Source: Collinsella aerofaciens (GTDB taxonomy: Bacteria; Actinomycetota; Coriobacteriia; Coriobacteriales; Coriobacteriaceae). From it: a stretch of 64,000 bases of DNA. Positions within the stretch are counted from its first letter, which is position 1. Each line of letters starts with the position of its first letter. The notes beneath the pieces are model-generated. The model saw nothing but the letters and a program-made list of their open reading frames with translations, was not told where the DNA came from and ran no database searches. This document shows, piece after piece, positions 15,927 through 25,392 of this stretch. The position numbers and the translations under genes are program-made. The stretch is from contig NZ_JAQLFJ010000008.1 in assembly GCF_028206795.1 (NCBI RefSeq), positions 2,619 through 66,618 on the forward strand, given 5' to 3'.

Positions 15927-16412
15927 ATGCCATGCGATAGCACATCCCCGCTGTCTCGCGAGACCGATGCGCCCGAAACTATCGTCAAGCTGGAGTGCGA
16001 CATCGACGACGCGTCGCCCGAGGTGCTCGCCTACGCCGCTGACCGCCTGCGCGAGGCCGGCGCCCGCGAGGTGCATTGGCTGCCGCTTTACTGCAAAAAG
16101 GGTCGCCCCGGATGGCAGTTGCAGGTGATCTGCTCGCACGAGGATATCGAGCGCCTACAGACGATTATCTTTTTGGAGACCACGACCAACGCCGTTCGTC
16201 GCCAGGTGATGGAACGCGTTTGCCTGCCGCGCCGATTCGAGCAGGTGACAACGCCTTGGGGCGAGGTATCCGTTAAGGTGGCGACCCTGCCCGACGGCAG
16301 CGAGCGCGCGGCTCCCGAGTACGAGAATTGCGCCCGTCTTGCCCGCGAACATGACGTGCCGCTCCAACGCGTGATGCAGGCGGCTCAGAGCGCGGCGCTG
16401 CGATTCGAGTAA
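15927..16412 (+). CDS. LarC C-terminal-domain (DUF111/LarC2) nickel-insertion-like protein
   Basis: This 161-residue protein matches the second half of LarC, which makes the nickel-pincer cofactor of lactate racemase. Recognisable parts are LECDIDDASPEVLAYAADRL, WLPLYCKKGRPGWQLQVIC, IIFLETTTNAVRRQ and PEYENCARLAREHDVPL. The N-terminal half of LarC, and LarA, LarB and LarE, are not in the window. In some species LarC is split as LarC1/LarC2; here only a LarC2-type unit is seen. AAAGGAG supports the ATG at 15927 over the GTG at 15888. Loss of the full pathway or an independent role are both possible. Confidence 0.8.
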   Translation: MPCDSTSPLSRETDAPETIVKLECDIDDASPEVLAYAADRLREAGAREVHWLPLYCKKGRPGWQLQVICSHEDIERLQTIIFLETTTNAVRRQVMERVCLPRRFEQVTTPWGEVSVKVATLPDGSERAAPEYENCARLAREHDVPLQRVMQAAQSAALRFE

Positions 16413-16485
16413 CACGGTAGATGGGCTCCATATCCGCCAGATCCCGTATTCAGCCCCTAGCAACCCCACTCCGAAAGGACTCCCC

Positions 16486-17034
16486 ATGAAATACCTCATC
16501 GCCTCCGACATCCATGGCTCGGCATACTGGGCCGAGCGCCTCTGCACCGCCATCGAATCCGAGCAGCCCGACCGCATTGTGCTGCTGGGCGACCTGCTCT
16601 ACCACGGCCCGCGCAACGAGCTGCCGCGCGACTACGCCCCCAAGCGTGTGATTCCGCTGCTCAACGCCCTGGCCGACCGCATTATCGCGGTGCGCGGCAA
16701 CTGCGACGCCGAGGTCGACCAGATGGTCCTCGACTTCCCCGTCATGGCCGACTACGCCACGCTGTTCGACGAGACCGGCCGCGAGCTGTTCCTGACGCAC
16801 GGCCACGTCTTTGGCGCTGGCATGCATAACAGCGTCGACCACGCACCCGCGCTGCCTGAGGGTTCCGCGCTCGTCTACGGTCACACGCACGTCAAGGTCA
16901 ACGAGGAAAGCGCCGCGCACCCGGGTCTGTGGCTCTTCAACCCCGGCAGCGTGAGCATCCCCAAGGACGGCTCGCACAGCTACGGCATCTACGAGGGCGG
17001 CACGTTCCGCCACGTGGTCATGGAGGAGGACTAA
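16486..17034 (+). CDS. yfcE: YfcE-type metallophosphodiesterase
   Basis: This 182-residue calcineurin-like phosphoesterase has the motifs in order: SDIHGS, GDLLYHGPRN, RGNCDAEVDQ, THGHVFG and YGHTHV. These are the two-metal ligands of the YfcE/MJ0936 family, which hydrolyse phosphodiesters. The natural substrate is unknown. The ATG at 16486 follows GAAAGGA. The stop is three bases before mazG, so the two are cotranscribed. Confidence 0.92.
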   Translation: MKYLIASDIHGSAYWAERLCTAIESEQPDRIVLLGDLLYHGPRNELPRDYAPKRVIPLLNALADRIIAVRGNCDAEVDQMVLDFPVMADYATLFDETGRELFLTHGHVFGAGMHNSVDHAPALPEGSALVYGHTHVKVNEESAAHPGLWLFNPGSVSIPKDGSHSYGIYEGGTFRHVVMEED

Positions 17035-17036
17035 CC

Positions 17037-17897
17037 ATGGCCGAGCATATGGCTCAGCAAAATGCCGAGGGTTCGCGTGATCTGTCCACGCTGGTAGACG
17101 CGTCGGCCGAGCTGCAGCATCTGGTACAGACCATCTGGCGCCTGCGTCAGCCCGATGGCTGCCCATGGGACCGCGAGCAGACGCACCGCAGCATTGGCAA
17201 GAACATGATCGAGGAGGCCTACGAGGCACTCGACTGCATCGAGGCCGACGATGCCACGCATCTGCGCGAGGAGTTGGGTGACGTGCTGATGCAAGTCGTA
17301 CTGCATGCGCAGATCGCGGCGGACGCCGGCGAGTTTACGCTAGCCGACGTGGCGCGCGATATCGACGCCAAGCTCATTCGTCGTCACCCGCACGTGTTTG
17401 GCGATGCGGATGCCGACAACTCCGACGAGGTGCTCAAGATTTGGGACGAGGTCAAGCTTGCCGAGAAGACTGCCAAAGACCAGGCCGTGGCGGCAGGCGA
17501 GGCCGCGCCCGAGGGGCTGCTCGACGGCGTGCCCACGCACCTGCCGGCGCTGATGCAGGCGCAGAAGGTGTCGCGCAAGGCGGCTGCCGTAGGCTTTGAG
17601 TGGGAGACGGTCCAGGACGTGTGGGACGAGGCAGCTGAGGAGCGTGCCGAGTTTGAGGCCGAGGCTCCCGGAACGCCCGAGCGCGAAATGGAGTTTGGCG
17701 ATCTGCTCTTTGCCCTGGTCAACGTCGCGCGCAAGGAGGGTATCGACGCCGAGAGCGCCCTGCGTGCCAGCACGGCAAAGTTCCGCCGCCGCTGGGCCGC
17801 GATGGAGCAGATGGCGGCCGACGCCCACGTGGATCTTGCCGAGCTTTCGACCCATGGCCTCAACGACCTGTGGGACGCAGCAAAGGCAGGGGAGTAA
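17037..17897 (+). CDS. mazG: Nucleoside triphosphate pyrophosphohydrolase MazG
   Basis: This 286-residue protein has two MazG domains. The first has LRQPDGCPWDREQTHRSIGKNMIEEAYEALD and REELGDVLMQVVLHAQ (E-E..E..D metal ligands). A link like HPHVFGD..EVLKIWDEVK follows, and then a second copy EFGDLLFALVNVARKEGIDAESALR. It hydrolyses NTPs or dNTPs to the monophosphate, a house-cleaning role. ATGs at 17037 and 17049 are both possible; 17037 has GGAGGA upstream. Confidence 0.95.
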   Translation: MAEHMAQQNAEGSRDLSTLVDASAELQHLVQTIWRLRQPDGCPWDREQTHRSIGKNMIEEAYEALDCIEADDATHLREELGDVLMQVVLHAQIAADAGEFTLADVARDIDAKLIRRHPHVFGDADADNSDEVLKIWDEVKLAEKTAKDQAVAAGEAAPEGLLDGVPTHLPALMQAQKVSRKAAAVGFEWETVQDVWDEAAEERAEFEAEAPGTPEREMEFGDLLFALVNVARKEGIDAESALRASTAKFRRRWAAMEQMAADAHVDLAELSTHGLNDLWDAAKAGE

Positions 17898-17903
17898 TAC
17901 CGC

Positions 17904-17947
17904 GGGAGCGACGGGACAGACTTGTCCCATCGCTCCCATTATTTTTT
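17904..17947 (+). terminator. Terminator after mazG
   Basis: GGGAGCG pairs with CGCTCCC (17904-17910 with 17931-17937), with an inner GGGACA/TGTCCC stem, and TTTTTT follows at 17942. It is a strong rho-independent terminator. Confidence 0.88.
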
Positions 17948-17954
17948 AAAAAGA

Positions 17955-18010
17955 TTGTATCGCTTGGCTAACTTAGGGCATAATACAAAAAGTGCGACAA
18001 GGCTAACTTA
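17955..18010 (+). promoter_or_regulatory. Likely eno promoter with a repeated GGCTAACTTA word
   Basis: TTGTAT (17955-17960) and CATAAT (17979-17984), 18 bases apart, form a plausible promoter. The 10-base word GGCTAACTTA occurs at 17966-17975, in the spacer, and again at 18001-18010, just after the expected start. Two copies 35 bases apart could bind a regulator, but none is identified. Confidence 0.5.
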
Positions 18011-18074
18011 TGAACCTTCGCGCCGCTGCAGCGTGTAAGCCGCGTCGCCAAGCATTCAACCCGTTTCCAAGTGA

Positions 18075-19376
<1,302 letters not shown>

Positions 19377-19449
19377 GCAGGCGGCGTGTGCGGGGACGGA
19401 GCTGACTCGGATTCGCCTCGTTCCCGCCGGGCACTGTTGAGCACCATTG

Positions 19450-19481
19450 GGCGCTGGGCCATATGGCTCAGCGCCTTTTTT
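19450..19481 (+). terminator. Terminator after eno
   Basis: GGCGCTG.GCC pairs with GGC.CAGCGCC (19450-19460 with 19465-19475), followed by six T. It lies 73 bases after the enolase stop. Confidence 0.88.
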
Positions 19482-19572
19482 ATGTCGAGCAAGGGCCGCC
19501 GAAGGCGGTGCGCGCACTCGTGCTATAACTAAAGGACTTAGCGCAAACAAACCTCAACCGCACAAGGCGCAC

Positions 19573-20337
19573 ATGGATCAGATTTACGACAACAGGTACT
19601 ATTCCGCCGGTTCGCGTGAGCCGTCGCCTCGCCGTGCGCGCACGGTGCAGCTCGGTGGGTCCGCCTACGCCGGCGCCGACCGCTCCACGCAGCGCCCGAC
19701 AAGTACCTCGCGCCCCAATGCTCATGTGAATGCTTCGGCAGATGGACCGGTGCGCCCGGCACGTTCGTCGCATGCGTCGCGTCCCTCGGCCCAGACGCAC
19801 GACAGGTCGAGTAGGCCCTCGAGCCGTCTTTCGGGTTCGGACTTTATGCGCTACGCCAACGACAACGCGGTGATTAAGGCGATCTATGACTTTACGCATG
19901 GCTCTCTACGCCCGCTGTTTATCGGTATCGTGGTGGCGCTTGCGCTCGTGAGCCTGTATTTCCCCGTGCGCGATCTGTATGTGGCAAAACGCTCGAGCGA
20001 CATCTTGGCCAAGCAGGTCGAGATTCGCGAGCAATATAACGACGAGCTGCAAAAAAGCGTCGACAAGCTGCTCTCGGAGGAGGGTATCAGGGATGCGGCG
20101 TCCGAGGACCTGGGCCTGGTGATGCCTGGCGAGACTAGGATTGATGTCTTGGGCTTGGACGATGATTCGGACTCGTCGCCGGCTGAAAAGAAGTCGTCGA
20201 ACGCCAAGAAGGCCAGCGAGGTGGCCAAGGAGATCGAAGAAGTCGGCAAGGACGCGCCGTGGTACATTCAGACGCTCGACATGCTGTTTGGATTTAACGG
20301 CGTCGAGGGTCAGACGGTCGCGTCCAGCGGCGAGTAG
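19573..20337 (+). CDS. FtsB/DivIC-type septum formation initiator
   Basis: This 254-residue protein has a long, basic, Ser/Arg-rich N-terminal tail (residues about 10-90), one membrane segment (about 115-138, FIGIVVALALVSLYFPVRDLY) and then a short coiled coil (SSDILAKQVEIREQYNDELQ) and an acidic C-terminal tail. This layout is that of the FtsB/DivIC family, which links divisome proteins outside the membrane. Members are usually near 100 residues in Proteobacteria; long disordered tails are common in Actinobacteria. Placement after eno is the classic eno-ftsB order. The ATG at 19573 starts after weak ribosome-site sequence. Confidence 0.85.
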   Translation: MDQIYDNRYYSAGSREPSPRRARTVQLGGSAYAGADRSTQRPTSTSRPNAHVNASADGPVRPARSSHASRPSAQTHDRSSRPSSRLSGSDFMRYANDNAVIKAIYDFTHGSLRPLFIGIVVALALVSLYFPVRDLYVAKRSSDILAKQVEIREQYNDELQKSVDKLLSEEGIRDAASEDLGLVMPGETRIDVLGLDDDSDSSPAEKKSSNAKKASEVAKEIEEVGKDAPWYIQTLDMLFGFNGVEGQTVASSGE

Positions 20338-20365
20338 GCGAGTAGCGCCCGGAGGGGAGCCCGCA

Positions 20366-21367
20366 ATGACAAATTGCAAACGATATAAGGTGGCCGCGAT
20401 TGACCTGGGAACGGTGTCGTCGCGACTGGTGTTGGCGCAGGTCGAGGCCGGGGCGATCGTGGAATCGTCCAAGCATACCGAGATCACCGACTTGGGCGAG
20501 GGCGTGGACGCGACGGGGCGCTTTTGCGAGGCGGCCGTTGAGCGCGTGCTCGCTGCGTGCCGCATGTTTGTGGACGAAGCCCGTACCTTTGGGGCCGCGT
20601 GCATCTGCACCACCTGCACGAGTGCCGCGCGCGATGCGTCCAATGCCGCGCTGCTGCTGGACGGTCTGCGCGATCTGGGGCTCGAACCGCAGGTGATTCC
20701 GGGCGAGGTCGAGGCGCGCCTGACGTTTTTTGGCGTGGCGCACGACTTTGCCGGCGAGCGCATCATTGTTGCCGATTCGGGCGGCGGCTCCACGGAGCTC
20801 GCTACGGGTGTATACGCGCCGGAGCGCGGGATCTTCGCGCTGGAGGGAACGCGTTCGCTGGACATTGGTTGCCGTCGTGTGACGGAGCGTTTTTTCTCGG
20901 CGTTGCCGCCTTCGGACGGCGAGCTTGCTGCCGCTGCCGACTGGGCGGGCGAGCAGTTCGAGGCCTACTTTGAGAGCCTGCCGAGCGATTTTGAGCGCGC
21001 CGAGCGCTTGGTCGCGGTGAGCGGTACCGTCACCACACTCGTGGCGCTGGTCCACGAGCTGGAGCCGTACGACTCGAGCTTTGTGCACCTGCGCGAGCTT
21101 TCGATGGAGCAGATCTCGGACGCTATCGATCATATGTCTACGCTGGATGTGGAGGGTATCGCTGCGCTGCCGGGCGTGCAGCCCAAGCGCGCGGGCGTGA
21201 TTCTGGCCGGCGCCGTGGTGGTTCGCGAGCTCATGCGCGCCGGTGGCTACAAGACGCTCACCGTAAGCGAGAACAGCCTACTCGCTGGCATGGCCGCCAC
21301 TATCAACGAAACCCTCGACGGCGCGACCCCCACCATCGGCTGGACCCCGAGCCTGAGTGCTCTTTAA
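20366..21367 (+). CDS. ppx: Ppx/GppA family phosphatase (exopolyphosphatase-like)
   Basis: This 333-residue protein of the ASKHA fold has VAAIDLGTVSSRLVLAQV (phosphate 1), STELATG with the upstream DSGGGS (phosphate 2) and a final LTVSENSLLAGM. The family hydrolyses polyphosphate or pppGpp. It has the short form without the C-terminal HD domain. GGAGGGGAG upstream supports the ATG at 20366. The order eno-ftsB-ppx recurs in Actinobacteria. Which substrate it uses cannot be read from sequence. Confidence 0.9.
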   Translation: MTNCKRYKVAAIDLGTVSSRLVLAQVEAGAIVESSKHTEITDLGEGVDATGRFCEAAVERVLAACRMFVDEARTFGAACICTTCTSAARDASNAALLLDGLRDLGLEPQVIPGEVEARLTFFGVAHDFAGERIIVADSGGGSTELATGVYAPERGIFALEGTRSLDIGCRRVTERFFSALPPSDGELAAAADWAGEQFEAYFESLPSDFERAERLVAVSGTVTTLVALVHELEPYDSSFVHLRELSMEQISDAIDHMSTLDVEGIAALPGVQPKRAGVILAGAVVVRELMRAGGYKTLTVSENSLLAGMAATINETLDGATPTIGWTPSLSAL

Positions 21368-21478
21368 CCGTCTTCCTCTGAGTTGCGGTGAAATAGTTCC
21401 TAAATAAGCTGGTAAACGGTATAAACGGGGGTGCGGACAGAAAGTTGGACCGTGAAGCGGTCCGGACTGGAGGTTCGC

Positions 21479-22369
21479 ATGTACAGCAGGGAGAAGGTCG
21501 AGCTCTTCCTCCTGGCGACGGAGGACGGCATGGGGCCGACCGCCGCCGCGAAGTTCGCGGGGGTCTCGGTGGGCGCGGCCAAGAAGTGGGCGACGGGGCA
21601 CCTCCCGCACAGCTACACCGGGGCGCGCTGTAGAATCGGGGCGAGGAAACCGCCACGGAAGGAGGCCGGCTTGGGCCCCGACAAGTCGACCTACGCCCCG
21701 CCGGCGACCGGCCCGCTCGCCGGGCTCAACGAGGACCAGATAGAGAACCTGCTGCTCAGGGCGGTGTTGGCCGACCTAAAAGCGGAAGGGTGGGACCCGG
21801 CTTCGATCTCGAACAGGAGCAAGTGCGAGCTCGGCGAGAGATTGAGGCGGGCGACCGCCCTGCCCCTCCGCTCGATCACAGGTTTCTTGAGGATATCGAA
21901 GAGCTCCTATGAGTACTGGAGGCCCCGCGTCGCCGCGCCGCGCGACCGCGACGCCGACATACGCGACCGCGTGGTGCGCATCTTCCGCGAGGGCTCGGGG
22001 TGCTGGGGGTACCGCACCGTCTGGGCGCGCCTGCGCCGCGAGGGGGTCCGCGCCAGCGAGAAGCGCGTGGCCCGCGTGATGCGCGAGGAGGGCCTCGAGG
22101 TCGTCTACAACAAGAGGCGCGCCCGGGGCTACAGCTCCTACGCCGGCGAGGTCTCCAAGGCGCCGGAGAACCTCGTGAGCAGGAATTTCCACGCCGACGA
22201 GCCCAACCGGCTGTGGCTCACCGACATCACCGAGTTCAGGCTCCCGGGCGGCGAGAAGGTCTACCTGAGCCCGATCGTCGACTGCTTCGACGGGATGCCC
22301 GTCGCCTGGTCGATCGGGCTGCACCCCGACAAGCGCCTCGCGAACTCGAGCCTGCTCAAGGCCTGCGCG
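21479..22369 (+). pseudogene. IS3-family transposase, 5' part (interrupted)
   Basis: Encodes the first 297 residues: an HTH segment (SREKVELFLLATEDGMG..AAKFAGVSVGAAKKWA), a linker, an HTH_21-like region (FREGSGCWGYRTVWARLRREGV) and the first part of the rve integrase core with its first catalytic Asp in LWLTDITEF and second Asp in IVDCFD. Reading then runs into the IS21 end and stops at 22373. The missing end continues in the same frame at 24631. The ATG at 21479 has GGAGG upstream; a GTG at 21431 is also in frame. HTH and integrase parts are fused rather than split by a frameshift. Confidence 0.9.
22365..22369. repeat. Left target-site duplication of the IS21 insertion (GCGCG)
   Basis: GCGCG directly precedes the IS21 terminal TGTTAGCG and recurs directly after the other end at 24626-24630. 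Deleting the element and one copy rejoins the transposase reading frame exactly, which confirms the boundaries. Confidence 0.85.
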
Positions 22370-22518
22370 TGTTAGCGCTAATCTAAAATTGACCACTTTC
22401 GCAAACGCATCTCGCCGAATGCGCTAACGCGCTTTCGCCGAACCCGCTAACGTACTTTCACCAACTGCGCTAACGGAACTATGCTCCGATCGGGTATCCG
22501 ACCCGGGAGGAGCGGGAT

Positions 22519-23751
22519 ATGGAGCGAAACGTAATGGGAGAGCTGAATGTCTACAGGGGGTCCGGCGCGAAACCGAACTTCAGCGAGATCGCGAGGAGGC
22601 ACGGCATGGACCGGCACACGGTCGCCAAGTACTGGCGGGATGGCGAGTCCGCCGCCGACGGGAGGTCCGCGAGGGGCAGCGCCTTCGACCCGCTCGAGGA
22701 GGTGATCCGCGCGAAGGCCCAGCTGCCCGGCATGACCAAGATGGCCGTGTACGCGTTCCTGCGCGAGAGCCGCGGGGAGGGGCTGCCCGGGTACGGCGCC
22801 TTCACCGCATGGTGCCGGGCCCGCGACGTGCCCTTCGGAGGCGCGGGCGGCCGCGAGCCGCACCCGCGGTTCGAGACGCCCCCGGGCAGGCAGCTGCAGT
22901 TCGACTGGAAGGAGGGCATGAGGCTCGTCGACTCGGAGGGCGAGGTCTTCGAGTTCAGCGTGTTCACCGCGACGCTCGGCTACTCCCGGAAGCACCGCTT
23001 CATACCGGTCAGGAGCCGCACGCTCGACGACCTGCTGTCCTGCCTGCTCGCCACCTTCACCCGCCTCGGCGGCGTCCCGGAGGAGTGCATCACGGACAAC
23101 ATGTCGTGCCTGGTGACCGTCTCCGGTCGCAGGAGGACCAGGCAGGAGAGGGCGTGGCGGTTCGCGCGGGAGGCCGGCTTCGAGCTAAGGCTCTGCGCGC
23201 CGCGCTCGCCGCAGACCAAGGGCAAGGACGAGTCGGCCAACCGCTTCCTGAACCGCCTGCTCGCCTACGGCGGCGAGTTCACCGGGTGGGGCGGCCTCGC
23301 CGAGGCGGTGGCCCGGGTCGAGGCCCAGGCAAACTCGGAGCCGAACCGCACCACCGGCCTGCCGCCCGACGCGCTGTTCATGCGGGAGAAGGAGAGCCTG
23401 CGGCCCATCGGGAACCTCCGTCTCCTCGAGTCGATGGTGGGCGACGTGAGCGTCCAGACCGTCCCGCCGACCATGCTCGTCAGGGCCGCCGGCAGGGAGT
23501 GGTCCGTGCCCAGGCGCTGCATCGGCCGGCGCGTGAGCGTCATAGCGATGCCCGGCGGCCAGGTCGTGGTGAGGATGGCCGGCGAGGAGGTCGCCGTCCA
23601 CGACGCCGCGTCCGGGCCGTCGAGGCCAATCAACTACGACCCCGACCACTATGGGCAGGCCCTCGAGGGGAAGCGGGGCCTGGCCGACGCGGACATCGCC
23701 GAGGCCGCGCGCGCAAATCTCGCGCTGCTCGACTCGCTCGGAGGGGCGTGA
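22519..23751 (+). CDS. istA: IS21-family transposase IstA
   Basis: This 410-residue protein has an N-terminal HTH (SEIARRHGMDRHTVAKYWRDG) and an rve integrase core. GRQLQFDWKEGMRL holds the first catalytic Asp, ECITDNMSCLV the second, and SPQTKGKDESANRFLNRLL the Glu. It cuts and joins the element ends. GGGAGGAG precedes the ATG at 22519; the ATG at 22534 is an alternative. Its stop overlaps the istB start by one base. Codons are rich in AGG and almost entirely C/G-ending. Confidence 0.95.
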   Translation: MERNVMGELNVYRGSGAKPNFSEIARRHGMDRHTVAKYWRDGESAADGRSARGSAFDPLEEVIRAKAQLPGMTKMAVYAFLRESRGEGLPGYGAFTAWCRARDVPFGGAGGREPHPRFETPPGRQLQFDWKEGMRLVDSEGEVFEFSVFTATLGYSRKHRFIPVRSRTLDDLLSCLLATFTRLGGVPEECITDNMSCLVTVSGRRRTRQERAWRFAREAGFELRLCAPRSPQTKGKDESANRFLNRLLAYGGEFTGWGGLAEAVARVEAQANSEPNRTTGLPPDALFMREKESLRPIGNLRLLESMVGDVSVQTVPPTMLVRAAGREWSVPRRCIGRRVSVIAMPGGQVVVRMAGEEVAVHDAASGPSRPINYDPDHYGQALEGKRGLADADIAEAARANLALLDSLGGA

Positions 23752-24524
23752 TGGGCGCCGTCGCGGAGGGCAGCCCCTCGATCAGGGCGCAGGCGAACCT
23801 CTCCGCGCTCGGGCTGCACGAGATGGCGGCGTCCCTGCCCGACTACGTGAGGATGGTCGCCGCGGGCGAGCGGGGCTTCGCCTCCGCCCTCGAGGAGATG
23901 ACGCGCGTCGAGGTCGCCGCCCGGGAGGTCAGGATCACCAACCAGCGCATACGGTCGTCGGGGTTCCCCTACGTCAAGGGGCTGGCGGACTTCGACTGGG
24001 ACTTCCAGCCGTCGGTCCCGCGCGCCGAGATCGAGGAGCTCGCGACCCTGAGGTTCGTCGAGCGGGCCGAGAACGTCCTGTTCGTGGGGAGCCCCGGCGT
24101 GGGCAAGACGCACCTCGCCGTCGCGCTGGGCATCGAGGCGGTCAAGGCGGGGCGCGAGGTCAGGTTCGTGGACTGCGCCCGGCTCGTCGAGGACCTGGAG
24201 GACGCCTCGTCGCGCGGCATCCTCAAGAAGAGGCTCAAGTACTACGCCCACTCGAGGCTGCTGATCATCGACGAGCTCGGCTACCTCGACGTCGGCAGCG
24301 CGGGCGCGGACCTGCTGTTCCAGCTGATATCGACGTGCTACGAGCAGCGCTCGACGATCATCACCACCAACGTGGGGATCAGCGGCTGGGGCAGGGTGTT
24401 CGGGGACGACGTGGCGGCGAGCGCGATCGCGGACAGGGTGTGCCACCACTGCCACCTGGTCAAGATAACCGGCAGGTCCTACAGGCTGAAGGACCTGCCG
24501 AGGGACGGGCCCGTCAAGTCGTGA
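23751..24524 (+). CDS. istB: IS21-family helper ATPase IstB
   Basis: This 257-residue DnaC-like AAA+ protein has Walker A GSPGVGKTH, Walker B LLIIDELGYL, the sensor TTNVGISGW and the arginine region AIADRVCHHCHLV. It assists IstA in target choice and strand transfer. The start is the ATG in TGATG at the istA stop, implying translational coupling. Length is typical and the gene looks intact. Confidence 0.96.
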   Translation: MGAVAEGSPSIRAQANLSALGLHEMAASLPDYVRMVAAGERGFASALEEMTRVEVAAREVRITNQRIRSSGFPYVKGLADFDWDFQPSVPRAEIEELATLRFVERAENVLFVGSPGVGKTHLAVALGIEAVKAGREVRFVDCARLVEDLEDASSRGILKKRLKYYAHSRLLIIDELGYLDVGSAGADLLFQLISTCYEQRSTIITTNVGISGWGRVFGDDVAASAIADRVCHHCHLVKITGRSYRLKDLPRDGPVKS

Positions 24525-24630
24525 CCGGAATCGGTGAAATAACGTTAGCGCAACCGGTGAAACCGCCTTTGCGCAAACGGCGCGCCTGTTTAGCGAAACT
24601 GGTGAAAAATAGATTGACGCTAACAGCGCG

Positions 24631-24957
24631 GCGAGGCCGGCGGGCGCGCGCACGACGATCCACTCGGACCGGGGCGGCCACTACCGCTGGCCGGAGTGGA
24701 TCGGGATCTGCGAGGAGAACGGCCTGATCAGGAGCATGTCCGCGAAGGGCTGCAGCCCGGACAACTCGGCCTGCGAGGGCTTCTTCGGGCGCCTCAAGAA
24801 CGAGTTCTTCCACTACAGGGACTGGGAGGGCGTGACGGCCGAGGAGTTCATGGGAAGGCTCGAGGCCTACCTCGTGTACTATCGTGAGGAGCGGATCAAG
24901 AAGTCCCTCGGGTGGCTGAGCCCGATGGAGTACCGCAGGAAGCTTGGATACGCCTAG
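24631..24957 (+). pseudogene. IS3-family transposase, 3' part (interrupted)
   Basis: It continues the frame of the 5' part after the IS21 element. It holds TTIHSDRGGHYRW, SPDNSACEGFFGRLKNEFF with the catalytic Glu, and the IS3 C-terminus EEFMGRLEAYLVYYREERI..SLGWLSPMEYR. Joined to 21479-22369 it makes a 405-residue transposase with the full D-D-E set. It has no start codon of its own for the complete fragment, so it is not functional as it stands. Confidence 0.9.
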
Positions 24958-25028
24958 GCGCGGTCCAAGAAATCATCCGCACCCCCAACAGGATCTATTC
25001 CACCGCAACTTAGAGCCCCGCCGGCGTG

Positions 25029-25097
25029 TAAAAGAAACGAGCCCGCATCCCTTGGGGACACAGGCTCGAAAGCTCCATATGGTAGGGGCGGTGGGAC
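25029..25097 (-). pseudogene. Remnant of a second tRNA-Leu 3' end with its terminator
   Basis: Positions 25029-25097 repeat 25225-25294 with a few changes. The repeat covers a terminator hairpin (CGAGCC/GGCTCG, T-rich on the minus strand) and the last 20 bases of tRNA-Leu including CCA. The rest of the tRNA is missing and replaced by unrelated GC-rich sequence (25098-25224). It looks like the scar of a tandem tRNA duplication or of integration into the tRNA 3' end. Confidence 0.7.
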
Positions 25098-25224
25098 GTC
25101 CGCGCATTTGCTGCGCAAATACGCACCGGCTTCGGCCGCCTGTCGGCGCCCTCGCCGGCTCGCTACGGACGCTGCGCGTCCGCTTAACGCTCGCCCCCTC
25201 GCGGGTTCGAGTCCCACTGGCATC

Positions 25225-25265
25225 TAAAAGAAGCGAGCCCGCATCCCTGGGGAACACGGGCTCGC
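25225..25265 (-). terminator. Terminator of tRNA-Leu
   Basis: On the minus strand GCGAGCCCG pairs with CGGGCTCGC, then TTCTTTTA follows, 12 bases after the tRNA CCA end. Confidence 0.8.
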
Positions 25266-25276
25266 AAGCAATCACA

Positions 25277-25361
25277 TGGTAGGGGCGGTGGGACTCGAAC
25301 CCACAATCCTTGCGGCGAGAGATTTTAAGTCTCCTGCGTATGCCAATTCCGCCACGCCCCC
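25277..25361 (-). tRNA. tRNA-Leu, anticodon UAA
   Basis: The minus strand reads GGGGGCGTGGCGGAATTGGC with the Leu-type long variable arm, the anticodon loop ACTTAAAAT (anticodon TAA) and the T arm GTGGGTTCGAGTCCCAC. The acceptor stem GGGGGCG/CGCCCCT has one G-U end pair, and the CCA is encoded. Length is 85 bases, right for a class II tRNA. It reads UUA and UUG codons. Confidence 0.95.
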
Positions 25362-25392
25362 GTGAGACTAGAAGTCTAGCACAAGCCGTCCG

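Larger units (their letters stand above)
22370..24625 (+). mobile_element. IS21-family insertion sequence, 2256 bp
   Basis: The ends read TGTTAGCG..AATCTA on the left and the reverse complement, ending in CTAACA, on the right, with a longer match through TTTCGC. Short subterminal repeats containing GCTAACG and CTTTCGCC occur at 22400-22475, and related ones near 24535-24600, as expected of IS21 ends. It carries istA and istB and is flanked by the 5-bp duplication GCGCG. Both genes look intact, so it may be active. Confidence 0.93.
21379..25012 (+). mobile_element. IS3-family insertion sequence, interrupted by an IS21-family element
   Basis: The outer ends form an imperfect inverted repeat: 21379-21400 (TGAGTTGCGGTGAAATAGTTCC) begins and 24991-25012 ends it in reverse complement, with GTTGCGGTG.AATAG.TCC shared. 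A second, inner inverted match pairs GGGGGTGCGG near 21427 with CCGCACCCCC near 24978. Removing the inner IS21 leaves about 1.37 kb with one transposase gene, a normal IS3 size. A clear target duplication at the outer ends was not found. It sits directly behind ppx. Confidence 0.8.

Noticed and set aside
25098..25224. Possible second functional tRNA between the two terminator copies
   Set aside because: A T-arm-like stretch is present, but no acceptor stem, D arm or anticodon arm can be paired with it.
24944..25282. Frames across the IS3 right end and the tRNA remnant
   Set aside because: They span the IS terminal repeat, two tRNA terminators and tRNA fragments. The predicted peptides are Arg/Pro-rich with no homology.
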